A stretch of DNA of 7,651 nt, taken from the NCBI GenBank assembly GCA_023410885.1, contig JAEYPI010000111.1:1-7651 (forward strand), given 5' to 3'. Shown here in pieces: positions 1 through 6,231 of the stretch; the first letter of the stretch is position 1, and every line of letters starts with the position of its first letter. The translations under genes and the position numbers were made by a program. The stretch comes from Bacillota bacterium. GTDB lineage: Bacteria > Bacillota > Clostridia > DSM-8532. Below the pieces are notes generated by a model that was not told the origin of the DNA, made no database searches, and saw only the letters and a program-made list of their open reading frames with translations.

Positions 1-674
1 AGATTGCCGAGAAAAGGCTTAAAGCCATTAAAGAATTTACTGAATTCGGTTCGGGCTTTAAGATTGCCATGCGGGATCTTCAAATCAGAGGGGCAGGCAA
101 TATTCTTGGACCCGAGCAACATGGGCACATGGAGTCGGTGGGTTATGACATGTACTTAAAGCTTCTGGATGAGACCATCACCGAGATGAAGGGAGAGCCC
201 ATTACCAACAGAGCCGTTGATACGACTGTCGAATTCCAGACCGGTGCGTATATTGATGCGACCTATATTGAAGATGAAGATCAGCGTATTGATATGTATA
301 GAATGATTGCGGCTGTGGAAACTGAGGAAGAAATCCTTGACATTCAGGATGAGTTGATAGACCGCTATGGGGATATCCCGGAGGAGGCGGTTAATCTCAT
401 TGAAATGGCCTATATTAAGAATCTGGCTGCTTTCCTAGGATTTGCCTCAGTCAAAGAGCGGGAAGATACGGTTTTGCTTAACTTTTCAGAGCATGGTGGA
501 CTGCCCCTTGAAAAAATTGGCGAATTGATGGGGAAGTGGCGTGGAAAACTGATGTTTAGTGCTGGTAAACAACCCTATCTTTCTCTCAGAACCAAGAATG
601 AGAAGCAACGCGAAGTCCTTAACAATATTAAGATTCTATTACAAGACCTACAGAAATTGAAGTTGAGAGACTGA
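1..674 (+). CDS. mfd: Transcription-repair coupling factor Mfd, C-terminal part (5' end outside window)
   Basis: Mfd is a DNA translocase that removes RNA polymerase stalled at DNA lesions and recruits the UvrA nucleotide excision repair machinery. Only the last 223 codons are present. The reading frame is open from base 3 with no start, so the ATG at 69 is internal. The visible part begins in the end of the RecG-like translocase module: the segment around residues 1-45 of the fragment, with AMRDLQIRGAGNILGPEQHG, is the highly conserved TRG-type region of Mfd and RecG. The rest matches the C-terminal D7 regulatory domain, with the typical 'ELIDRYGDIPEEA' stretch around fragment residues 113-126. 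The stop is TGA at 672-674. I see no terminator directly after it; a promoter for the next gene seems to overlap its last codons. The identity is very secure. Confidence 0.97.
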   Translation, partial: IAEKRLKAIKEFTEFGSGFKIAMRDLQIRGAGNILGPEQHGHMESVGYDMYLKLLDETITEMKGEPITNRAVDTTVEFQTGAYIDATYIEDEDQRIDMYRMIAAVETEEEILDIQDELIDRYGDIPEEAVNLIEMAYIKNLAAFLGFASVKEREDTVLLNFSEHGGLPLEKIGELMGKWRGKLMFSAGKQPYLSLRTKNEKQREVLNNIKILLQDLQKLKLRD

Positions 675-685
675 TTTATTATAAT
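657..685 (+). promoter_or_regulatory. Putative sigma-A promoter for the downstream foldase gene
   Basis: TTGAAG at 657-662 and a perfect TATAAT at 680-685 are separated by 17 bases, the ideal housekeeping spacing. The -35 box matches TTGACA at 4 of 6 positions. It overlaps the last codons and stop of mfd. Predicted transcription start is near 692, giving a leader of roughly 215 bases before the ATG at 906. This is inferred from sequence pattern only. A TTGACA at 720-725 has no matching -10 box at usual spacing. Confidence 0.5.
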
Positions 686-840
686 AGAAAAGTACAGGAT
701 ATGTTTTGTCAGTTACTGGTTGACATTTGTGGGCTATACCACAGCTTCACACCTGTTTACTACCGGATTTACTTATGAATCGTCAACTGATATCATGCCT
801 GTATGCAAGGACTTATGACAGCAAAGATACTGCTAACGGG

Positions 841-878
841 TCGAGACTTGTGGTGTGTACCATAGGCACACACCTCGA
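841..878 (+). other. Hairpin in the 5' leader of the foldase gene
   Basis: GGTGTGT (852-858) can pair perfectly with ACACACC (868-874) around a 9-base loop. Flanking TCGAG (841-845) and CTCGA (874-878) can extend the structure across a one-sided bulge on the left arm, using 853-858/868-873 as the inner helix. It has no U-tract, so it is not a terminator. It ends 12 bases before the ribosome binding site, so an effect on translation or mRNA stability is possible but unproven. I recognise no known riboswitch or T-box motif in 675-905. Confidence 0.4.
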
Positions 879-890
879 TTGATGCTAGTA

Positions 891-900
891 AAAAGGGTGG
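891..900 (+). promoter_or_regulatory. Ribosome binding site fixing the foldase start at 906
   Basis: An A/G-rich site with GGGTGG at 895-900 sits 5 bases before ATG 906. An upstream in-frame ATG at 855 lies within the leader hairpin and has no Shine-Dalgarno sequence, so 906 is preferred. Confidence 0.6.
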
Positions 901-905
901 AACAT

Positions 906-2024
906 ATGGAGAAAAAACAACTTAAGGCTAAGCCTAATGCGCCCAAGAAGAACCTGATCAGGACCAAGAGTGAGTCCAACAGGATTAAGATTATCGTGAC
1001 CATTGCCCTATTATTGGTTGCGGCCATTACCTACTATTTAATCGATTCCGGGAGTTATGTGGCAACGGTTGATGGGCACCGTATCTCCAAATCAGAATAT
1101 CAGTTTTTCTTAAGCCAGAAACAGGCGGATTATGAAGACAAAGAAGGGCTTTACAGCAAGACTGAACAAGAAAAAAAGGAATACTGGACTAAAACAGTTG
1201 ATGGGCAAAATCCATGGGAAAATGCCAAGCGCGATGCTTTGGAAGCCTCAAAGGATTATATGATCCAGTTGATTAAGGCAAAAGAAAAAGCCATTAAGGC
1301 CGAAAGCGTTAAAAGCGAAGTTGATTCCTTCATGACCTCCTTTCAGGGGTCTTTGACGGACAGACAATTTTCGGACCAGATAAAACAGCTTTATAAGATG
1401 AGCGTTAATGATTTCAGAAATATGATGATCAACCTGACGATTATTGATGAGTATAAGTCATTTTATCTAACTGAGCATTATACTGCCAAAGAGATTAGTG
1501 ATGAGGAAATCAAAGCGTATTACGAAAAAGACGTAAAAGCTTTTGATCAGGTGGATATCCGCTATATTGCCATGAGTAAGACGGATGAAAGCGGTATTGA
1601 ATTGTCCCAGGAAGAGCTGGATGCCAAGAAGAAAAAGGCCGAAGAAGCATTGGACAAGATCAAAAAGGGCGAGGATCTGGATAAGGTTATTACCGAGTAC
1701 ACCGAGGAGACAGCCGATGAAACTAGCACTGAACCCTTGGGCAAGGCTACATTAACTTATAGTGAAAGCTTGACGGAAAATCTTAGGAACTTTGTTTTTG
1801 ACAATAAACCCGGAGCTGTTGATATTGTCGATACTACCTATTACCTTTACGTGGTCAAAATTGAAGATCGCACAACGCTTGAGGACGTAAAGGCCACAGT
1901 GAAGCTTACCATTGAAAATGAGGACAAAGAAGCATTTTATAATAACGCCATTGATACATGGGGCCTTGAGGCTCGCTATAACATCACCAAAAACGACAGA
2001 GTCTATGATTCATTTTCCTATTAA
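906..2024 (+). CDS. Membrane-anchored PrsA/SurA-like foldase with degenerate parvulin domain
   Basis: The product has 372 residues. A basic cytoplasmic tail (about 1-26) is followed by one hydrophobic segment (about 27-46), then an extracytoplasmic domain. The start of that domain, 'VATVDGHRISKSEYQFF', is typical of SurA/PrsA N-terminal chaperone domains. A long Lys/Glu-rich helical region follows, then a parvulin-like fold at about 216-325. Unlike classical PrsA there is no lipobox, and the protein contains no cysteine at all, so it should be anchored by an uncleaved helix. The two histidines expected in a parvulin active site appear replaced: the 'HIL' position reads RYIA (Tyr220) and the C-terminal 'YHIIKV' position reads LYVVKI (Tyr315). 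A holdase/chaperone role on secreted proteins is thus more likely than prolyl isomerisation. It has its own probable promoter and a strong terminator, so it is likely not part of the sporulation operon. Family assignment is good; the exact function is inferred. Confidence 0.85.
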   Translation: MEKKQLKAKPNAPKKNLIRTKSESNRIKIIVTIALLLVAAITYYLIDSGSYVATVDGHRISKSEYQFFLSQKQADYEDKEGLYSKTEQEKKEYWTKTVDGQNPWENAKRDALEASKDYMIQLIKAKEKAIKAESVKSEVDSFMTSFQGSLTDRQFSDQIKQLYKMSVNDFRNMMINLTIIDEYKSFYLTEHYTAKEISDEEIKAYYEKDVKAFDQVDIRYIAMSKTDESGIELSQEELDAKKKKAEEALDKIKKGEDLDKVITEYTEETADETSTEPLGKATLTYSESLTENLRNFVFDNKPGAVDIVDTTYYLYVVKIEDRTTLEDVKATVKLTIENEDKEAFYNNAIDTWGLEARYNITKNDRVYDSFSY

Positions 2025-2045
2025 TAGAAGCATATAAAAAAATAG

Positions 2046-2075
2046 AGGGGTGTGTTCCTTGAACACACCCCTTTT
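2046..2075 (+). terminator. Rho-independent terminator after the foldase gene
   Basis: Perfect 12-base-pair inverted repeat: AGGGGTGTGTTC (2046-2057) and GAACACACCCCT (2061-2072), with a 3-base CTT loop, followed by TTT then CTC. The stem starts 21 bases after the foldase stop. A run of seven A's (2036-2042) just upstream would give a U-tract on the opposite strand, so it could also stop antisense transcription. It separates the foldase unit from the spoIIIA operon. Confidence 0.9.
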
Positions 2076-2174
2076 CTCAACATTTCACGGAAATGACATC
2101 AGATATACCCCGAATTTTTTAAAAGGGAAATGGACTATCAGTCACCGACGCAACAGCGAGGTGATTTTTTTTAT

Positions 2175-2203
2175 TCATATTGGGACAGGCAAAGGCATAC
2201 ATT
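2175..2203 (+). promoter_or_regulatory. Sigma-E (mother-cell) promoter of the spoIIIA operon
   Basis: TCATATT at 2175-2181 matches the sigma-E -35 consensus KMATATT exactly. CATACATT at 2196-2203 matches the -10 consensus CATACAMT at 7 of 8 positions. The spacer is 14 bases, within the normal range. Predicted transcription start is near 2209-2211, about 35 bases before the spoIIIAA ATG. This fits the established sigma-E control of spoIIIA in Bacillus subtilis, and the position after a terminator and before the first gene supports it. Confidence 0.85.
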
Positions 2204-2230
2204 TAAGCATGTCCGTATAAATTTTTTCAT

Positions 2231-2235
2231 GGAGG
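2231..2235 (+). promoter_or_regulatory. Ribosome binding site deciding the spoIIIAA start
   Basis: GGAGG, 8 bases before ATG 2244. The alternative upstream ATG at 2130 has its purine-rich stretch only 2 bases away and lies upstream of the sigma-E promoter, so a transcript from that promoter would not include it. Confidence 0.8.
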
Positions 2236-2243
2236 TCTTTTTA

Positions 2244-3344
2244 ATGGGCCCTGACCGGGTTGAAAGCGAGCGCTTCGATGAGTTAATATCGTCCTACCTC
2301 CCCCAGAGAATAAGAGCAGCCGTTAAAGGGATAAAAACTGAGCTTTTAAATGAGCTGGAGGAGATAAGAATTCGTGGAGGCCTTCCCCTGATGGGGGTCT
2401 TCTCAGGTTTTGACCGCTTCATTGGAAGCGATGGTTTTCTATCTGACAACCTCCAATTTGCACTGATCGTAACGGCACAAGAGGTCAAGGACCTGTTTTA
2501 TCTTTTATGTGAACACTCGCTCTATGCCTATCAAGAAGACATTAACCGAGGCTTCATTACACTAAAGGGCGGACATAGGGCGGGCATCTGCGGGACTGTG
2601 GTCTATGAAGGTGATCGCATAAAAGGAATGCGTGATATTTCCTCGGTTAGTATTCGTTTGTCACACCAGATAAAGGGGTGTGCAAGGGAGGTTTTCCATA
2701 ATATCATACGAGGTCGCCAGGACATCTATAATACGCTCATTCTCTCACCGCCACGCTGCGGCAAAACCACCCTCTTGCGGGACTTGTGCCGGCTTATCAG
2801 CCAGGGGCTTGGTAATGAGAGCTTCACAGGCTTACGCACCGCAGTCATTGATGAGCGATCAGAGCTGGCTGCAAGCTACCGTGGTATCCCCCAGAATGAC
2901 TTGGGACCCAGGACCGATATTCTGGATGGCTGTCGCAAAAGTGAAGGTATTGAGCTGATGTTAAGAGGGATGGCGCCCCATGTCATCATTGTGGACGAGC
3001 TGGGTGCTTCACGGGATGCCGAGGCTGTTAAAATGGCATGGAACGGAGGGGTACGGCTTATTGCAACGGCACACGCTTTTGGATTGGAGGATTTTAGAGG
3101 TAGGCTTGGTATTGGACATTTGGCTACTGAAGACGGGTTTGAACGGATTATTTTACTCGGGATATGCAATGGAAAAAGATGGACAAAGGTGATGGATGCA
3201 CATGGCAATGAATTGGATGTTAGGGGTCAAGGTACTGGGAGGTCTGATGGTTTTTACAGGATGCACAGCTCTGGGAATGAAGCTATCGGGCAGGCTGGCC
3301 GAGAGGCAGCGTGCACTCTTAAAGCTCATGGATATTCTCCTTAA
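2244..3344 (+). CDS. spoIIIAA: Stage III sporulation ATPase SpoIIIAA
   Basis: SpoIIIAA is the cytosolic ATPase of the SpoIIIA-SpoIIQ channel in the mother cell, related to type II/IV secretion ATPases. From ATG 2244 the product is 366 residues. Walker A is SPPRCGKTTLL at about 168-178, with Lys174. Walker B is VIIVDELG at about 247-254, with Asp251 and Glu252. 'LIATAHAFGLEDF' follows, as expected for the family. The start rests on GGAGG at 2231 and on the sigma-E promoter. The C-terminus is odd: homologous sequence seems to end near 'DAHGNEL' (about residue 324), close to the usual length (a little over 300 residues). The frame then runs about 42 further Gly/Arg/Ser-rich residues, simply an alternative frame of the spoIIIAB start. 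An out-of-frame TAG at 3221-3223 would end the gene at the expected place. Either the stop was lost or a one- or two-base change occurred there. Confidence 0.95.
   Translation: MGPDRVESERFDELISSYLPQRIRAAVKGIKTELLNELEEIRIRGGLPLMGVFSGFDRFIGSDGFLSDNLQFALIVTAQEVKDLFYLLCEHSLYAYQEDINRGFITLKGGHRAGICGTVVYEGDRIKGMRDISSVSIRLSHQIKGCAREVFHNIIRGRQDIYNTLILSPPRCGKTTLLRDLCRLISQGLGNESFTGLRTAVIDERSELAASYRGIPQNDLGPRTDILDGCRKSEGIELMLRGMAPHVIIVDELGASRDAEAVKMAWNGGVRLIATAHAFGLEDFRGRLGIGHLATEDGFERIILLGICNGKRWTKVMDAHGNELDVRGQGTGRSDGFYRMHSSGNEAIGQAGREAACTLKAHGYSP
3185..3193 (+). promoter_or_regulatory. Ribosome binding site for spoIIIAB inside spoIIIAA
   Basis: AAAGGTGAT matches much of the AAAGGAGGTGAT anti-Shine-Dalgarno target. 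Measured from AAAGG, ATG 3196 lies 6 bases away and ATG 3202 lies 12 away. I choose 3196, but 3202 is also possible; ATG 3208 and 3217 are poorly placed relative to this site. Confidence 0.55.
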
Positions 3345-3741
3345 TCTTAAAAGTCAAGTATGTGGTTTAGGGGTTCCGCTTTTTGCCGCTTTTGAAAATA
3401 TCGGAAAAGAAAGCATAGGAGGGGTATGGTCGGGCGTATTTTTACAATGTAGCAGTATCATGAAGGATCAGCACAGGGATGCCGGGACTGCATGGAAAGA
3501 AGCCACAATGAAGAGTAAGGGCCAATTGCCTCTGGATGAAGCCGATTGGGAATATCTTTCTGATTTTGGAGAGATGCTTGGTAAATCGGATCGACAGAAC
3601 CAGGAGTCGGTACTGGATGTAGAAAAGGAAAAGCTTGCTGTTCTGGAAAAGAAGGCCAGAGAGACCATGGAAACCAAGGGCAGGCTCTACAGAAACCTGG
3701 GCGCTTTATGGGGTGCGGCAGTGGTCATTCTTCTGATTTAA
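3196..3741 (+). CDS. spoIIIAB: Stage III sporulation protein SpoIIIAB
   Basis: SpoIIIAB is a membrane component at the base of the SpoIIIA channel, thought to work with the AA ATPase and resembling a type II secretion/pilus platform protein. The product has 181 residues, slightly over the usual 170 or so. There is a hydrophobic N-terminal segment (about 9-28), then 'SGRLAERQRALLKLMDILLNLKSQV', which fits the family pattern of a short basic helix followed by a helix starting near 'L..L..EI.YG.PL..AF', here 'GLGVPLFAAFENIG'. A long helical, Lys/Glu-rich region follows, then a C-terminal hydrophobic helix (about 167-181, 'NLGALWGAAVVILLI'). The gene begins inside the spoIIIAA reading frame, with a 149-base overlap in a different frame. 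The start could be 3196, 3202 or 3217; this does not alter the identification. Confidence 0.92.
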   Translation: MHMAMNWMLGVKVLGGLMVFTGCTALGMKLSGRLAERQRALLKLMDILLNLKSQVCGLGVPLFAAFENIGKESIGGVWSGVFLQCSSIMKDQHRDAGTAWKEATMKSKGQLPLDEADWEYLSDFGEMLGKSDRQNQESVLDVEKEKLAVLEKKARETMETKGRLYRNLGALWGAAVVILLI

Positions 3742-3753
3742 GGAGATAAAAAC

Positions 3754-3948
3754 ATGGATGTAGATTTAATTTTCAAAATTGCGGCAATTGGTATCCTGGT
3801 CTCCATTCTTAATGTCGTGCTTAACAAATCGGGACGGGAAGAAATGGCTATGATGACGACTTTGGCCGGGGTTGTAGTTGTGTTGATGATGGTGGTCAAA
3901 GAGATTGTCAACCTTTTTGACACCGTAAAGGCCTTGTTTGGTTTTTGA
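3754..3948 (+). CDS. spoIIIAC: Stage III sporulation protein SpoIIIAC
   Basis: This is a very small membrane protein of the SpoIIIA channel, 64 residues, close to the family's usual 65-68. Two hydrophobic helices are visible, about 5-23 ('LIFKIAAIGILVSILNVVL') and about 34-56 ('MTTLAGVVVVLMMVVKEIVNLF'), joined by the short polar loop 'NKSGREEMA'. The loop with conserved 'GREE' is characteristic of AC. AAGGAG at 3740-3745 overlaps the spoIIIAB stop and lies 8 bases before the ATG, giving a tight operon junction (12 bases between genes). The first helix resembles that of SpoIIIAD, consistent with the known relatedness of the two. Its molecular role is not understood beyond being required for channel function. 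Confidence 0.95.
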   Translation: MDVDLIFKIAAIGILVSILNVVLNKSGREEMAMMTTLAGVVVVLMMVVKEIVNLFDTVKALFGF

Positions 3949-4012
3949 AGCTGCCGGAGAAAAAACGCATAATGGTCGTCAGCATTTATGATAATGAGGT
4001 ACAGATGAATGT

Positions 4013-4402
4013 ATGGAAACAGAGTTGATACGTATCGCCGCGATAGGAATAGTGGCGGCCATCTTCGCCGTGGTGGTTTCAGATAAGAAGCCGGAATTGG
4101 GTCTTCTTTTGGGTTTGGCCTTTGGTGTCATGGCCTTAATCATTGCTTTTGGCAAGGCCGGTGCTATCATTGGGGTTCTGGAAGAGAGTATAGACCGAGC
4201 CGGGATCGATGGGAAGCTCTTGGTTCCTGTGCTTAAGGTAACGGGTATGGCCTATATCACCCAATTCTCAGTAGATGCCTGCCGGGATGTCGGACAAAAT
4301 GCCATAGCGGCAAAAATTGAAACAGTGGGCAAGATTATGATGCTTGTGGTGGCCGTGCCTATTGCAACCTCCCTGATCAAAATCATTTCTGCCATCCTTT
4401 AG
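4013..4402 (+). CDS. spoIIIAD: Stage III sporulation protein SpoIIIAD
   Basis: SpoIIIAD is an integral membrane protein of the SpoIIIA channel, 129 residues, normal for the family. Hydrophobic helices lie at about 6-22, 31-57 and 104-128. Between them is the conserved motif region 'VTGMAYITQFSVDACRDVGQNAIAAKIETVGKIM' (about 76-109), a strong family signature. The 64-base gap after spoIIIAC is longer than expected for these paired genes. The only Shine-Dalgarno candidate, GAGGT at 3996-4000, lies 12 bases before the ATG, a long spacing, and I see no better in-frame start upstream. Translation might therefore be modest or be helped by coupling. Confidence 0.95.
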   Translation: METELIRIAAIGIVAAIFAVVVSDKKPELGLLLGLAFGVMALIIAFGKAGAIIGVLEESIDRAGIDGKLLVPVLKVTGMAYITQFSVDACRDVGQNAIAAKIETVGKIMMLVVAVPIATSLIKIISAIL

Positions 4403-4453
4403 CGTGCCAGAAGAACTTATTAACGCCTGATAAAACACGAAAGGAAAGAAAGC

Positions 4454-5665
4454 ATGAGAAAAGTCAGGAAATCTCCTTACATAAAAAAATGGCTGGTTGG
4501 CGTTTTGTTGCTTTTTCTGATGCTTTTTTCATCTGTTTTAGAGGTAAATGCAAAAAACGAGCTTGATGAAGCACCAGCATTAGATCAGAATGTGCTGAGT
4601 GAAAAGCTTAACAACAGTGAAATGAGGTCTATAAAAGAAACGGTAGATAAAGCGCTGAAAAAGGCGGAAATATCCGAAGGCTATTCCTTTAGCTCGGAAA
4701 ACCTTTTAAATAATGCGCTTAAGGGCATGCCCCTGGAGAATCTAAAAGGCCTCCCCAAAGTATTACTGGCGGCCCTTGGTAAAGAAATGCAGGCGAATCT
4801 GGCACTTATAATAGAGCTTTTCGCCATCATGCTACTGGGTGCCATTATCCGTTCGCTGCAGCCACTTGAGAGCGGAATTCCCAATGAGGCGGCTAAACTG
4901 GCTGTGAATGGCGTATTGGTGGTCATCGCATCGGTGAGCTTTGGGAGTATAGTCAATGTTGTCATGGTTGCTATTGAATCCATGCAGCATATTGCCACAC
5001 TTGCCATGCCGGCGCTGTTCGCTTTGATGGCTTCCTCCGGGCGAATTGTTTCGGTTACTGCCCTACAACCGCTCATGCTCTTGGGTGTGAATGCAGCCTG
5101 CCATATTTTTAAAACCGTTCTACTACCTTTAGCGATTATGGCGGGGCTCATTTTTCTCATTGACAGTGTCTCCGAGCGATTTAAGCTCAAGACCCTGGCC
5201 AAATTGCTCAAGAGCTGTACCATTTGGATAACGGGAGCCATCACTCTGGCGTTTTCCCTTATGGTGTCTATTCAAAAAATTGCAAGCACCTCAGTGGATG
5301 CAGTGGCAATAAAAACAACAAAGTTTGCCCTTGGCACCTTTGTTCCGGTTGCAGGCAAATATATGTCCGAAGCCGCGGAAACCATTCTTCTTTGTACAAC
5401 TGCAGCCCGCAATGCGGCTGGAATTTTGACAATAGTCGGATTGGGACTTATTTTCATCATACCCTTTATCAAGGTTTTTATCATAATGGTTTCTTTTCGA
5501 TTGGCGGCCACTTTTGGGTCACCCATTTGTGACGAATGCATCTGTGATGCTCTGGGGGATGCTTCAAGCTGCCTCTCTGTAATTTTGGGTATTATGGGCG
5601 CTGCATTATTTGTATTGGTTTTGCTCACAGGCACCCTCATGAGCTCAAGCAGCTTTATGACATAG
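4454..5665 (+). CDS. spoIIIAE: Stage III sporulation protein SpoIIIAE
   Basis: SpoIIIAE is the large polytopic membrane protein of the SpoIIIA channel. The 403 residues fit the family (about 400). A signal peptide is clear: basic N-terminus (1-12), hydrophobic core (13-29) and a likely cleavage site after VNA (Ala33). A polar extracytoplasmic segment follows (about 34-110), then around six to seven hydrophobic helices starting near 115 and ending near 396. Good membrane candidates are 115-134, 150-172, 218-236, 255-274, 320-350 and 374-396. An unusual cysteine cluster (Cys359, Cys362, Cys364, Cys373; C-x2-C-x-C-x8-C) lies between the last two hydrophobic blocks, in 'SPICDECICDALGDASSC'. The ribosome binding site AAGGA (4441-4445) is 8 bases before the ATG. 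The function of AE in the complex is only broadly known. Confidence 0.95.
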   Translation: MRKVRKSPYIKKWLVGVLLLFLMLFSSVLEVNAKNELDEAPALDQNVLSEKLNNSEMRSIKETVDKALKKAEISEGYSFSSENLLNNALKGMPLENLKGLPKVLLAALGKEMQANLALIIELFAIMLLGAIIRSLQPLESGIPNEAAKLAVNGVLVVIASVSFGSIVNVVMVAIESMQHIATLAMPALFALMASSGRIVSVTALQPLMLLGVNAACHIFKTVLLPLAIMAGLIFLIDSVSERFKLKTLAKLLKSCTIWITGAITLAFSLMVSIQKIASTSVDAVAIKTTKFALGTFVPVAGKYMSEAAETILLCTTAARNAAGILTIVGLGLIFIIPFIKVFIIMVSFRLAATFGSPICDECICDALGDASSCLSVILGIMGAALFVLVLLTGTLMSSSSFMT

Positions 5666-5679
5666 GAGAGCTTGAATAT

Positions 5680-6231
5680 ATGAATGTACTAAGGGCGTGG
5701 ATTATTACACTAGTAACAGTGACCATACTATGCACAATCGTTGAAAAATTTGCTCCCCAGGGAAGCCTTAATAAGTATGTGAGTTTAGTTTGCGGTCTTG
5801 CGGTTACGATTGTCATTGCCATGCCGGTTATCAATTTATTAAAAGGGGATTTTAAACTGGAGAATGTGGCTTGGAACGATTACATGAAACTGTCCGAGGG
5901 TGAGCTTAAAAATCGAATTGACAGGCTCCAGAAGGAGGATTCGGCTCAGATGCTGGAGCTTTATAGAAAATCCCTTATATCGGACATAAAGAGCCGTTTC
6001 AGGGGGGAGGGGGAGTTTATGGTTACCGATGTTGATGCAGTTCTTTATGAGGACCCCAAGGATGAGAAATACGGCATGATAAGAGCCTTGTATTTGATTT
6101 TGAAGCCCACGGGTGAGAACCGCCTGAAAACATTGAACAATGAAGCGATAGAGCGGATAAAAAGCGAATTGGCGCAGGTTTTTTCCATGGATAAGGAAAA
6201 GATTCTTATAGATGTTAGTGAGTTTAAATGA
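5680..6231 (+). CDS. spoIIIAF: Stage III sporulation protein SpoIIIAF
   Basis: SpoIIIAF is a membrane protein of the SpoIIIA channel, 183 residues. Two N-terminal hydrophobic helices (about 5-22 and 33-54) are followed by a soluble part (about 60-183) that in known members folds as a ring-building-motif domain like those of AG and AH. The motif here is divergent but the pattern 'VTDVDAVLYEDPKDEKYGMIRALYLIL' and the closing 'VFSMDKEKILIDVSEFK' fits the family's C-terminal beta strands and helices. AGGAG (5664-5668) overlaps the spoIIIAE stop and lies 11 bases before the ATG. The stop codon TGA (6229-6231) overlaps an ATG at 6228-6230 that opens a 32-codon ORF in the following gap. Confidence 0.93.
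   Translation: MNVLRAWIITLVTVTILCTIVEKFAPQGSLNKYVSLVCGLAVTIVIAMPVINLLKGDFKLENVAWNDYMKLSEGELKNRIDRLQKEDSAQMLELYRKSLISDIKSRFRGEGEFMVTDVDAVLYEDPKDEKYGMIRALYLILKPTGENRLKTLNNEAIERIKSELAQVFSMDKEKILIDVSEFK

Noticed and set aside
720..725. TTGACA as the -35 box of a foldase promoter
   Set aside because: No acceptable -10 box occurs 16-18 bases downstream; the TTGAAG/TATAAT pair at 657-685 is better.
855..905. Extension of the foldase from ATG 855
   Set aside because: The ATG lies in the leader hairpin with no Shine-Dalgarno sequence; ATG 906 has one at the right distance and gives a normal basic tail before the membrane helix.
2130..2243. N-terminal extension of SpoIIIAA from ATG 2130
   Set aside because: The sigma-E promoter lies inside this stretch, the ribosome binding site spacing at 2130 is too short, the residues do not look like SpoIIIAA, and ATG 2244 has a good GGAGG.
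4681..5244. Antisense frame of 187 codons within spoIIIAE
   Set aside because: It lies entirely opposite conserved SpoIIIAE coding sequence and its composition is what the complement of hydrophobic codons gives.
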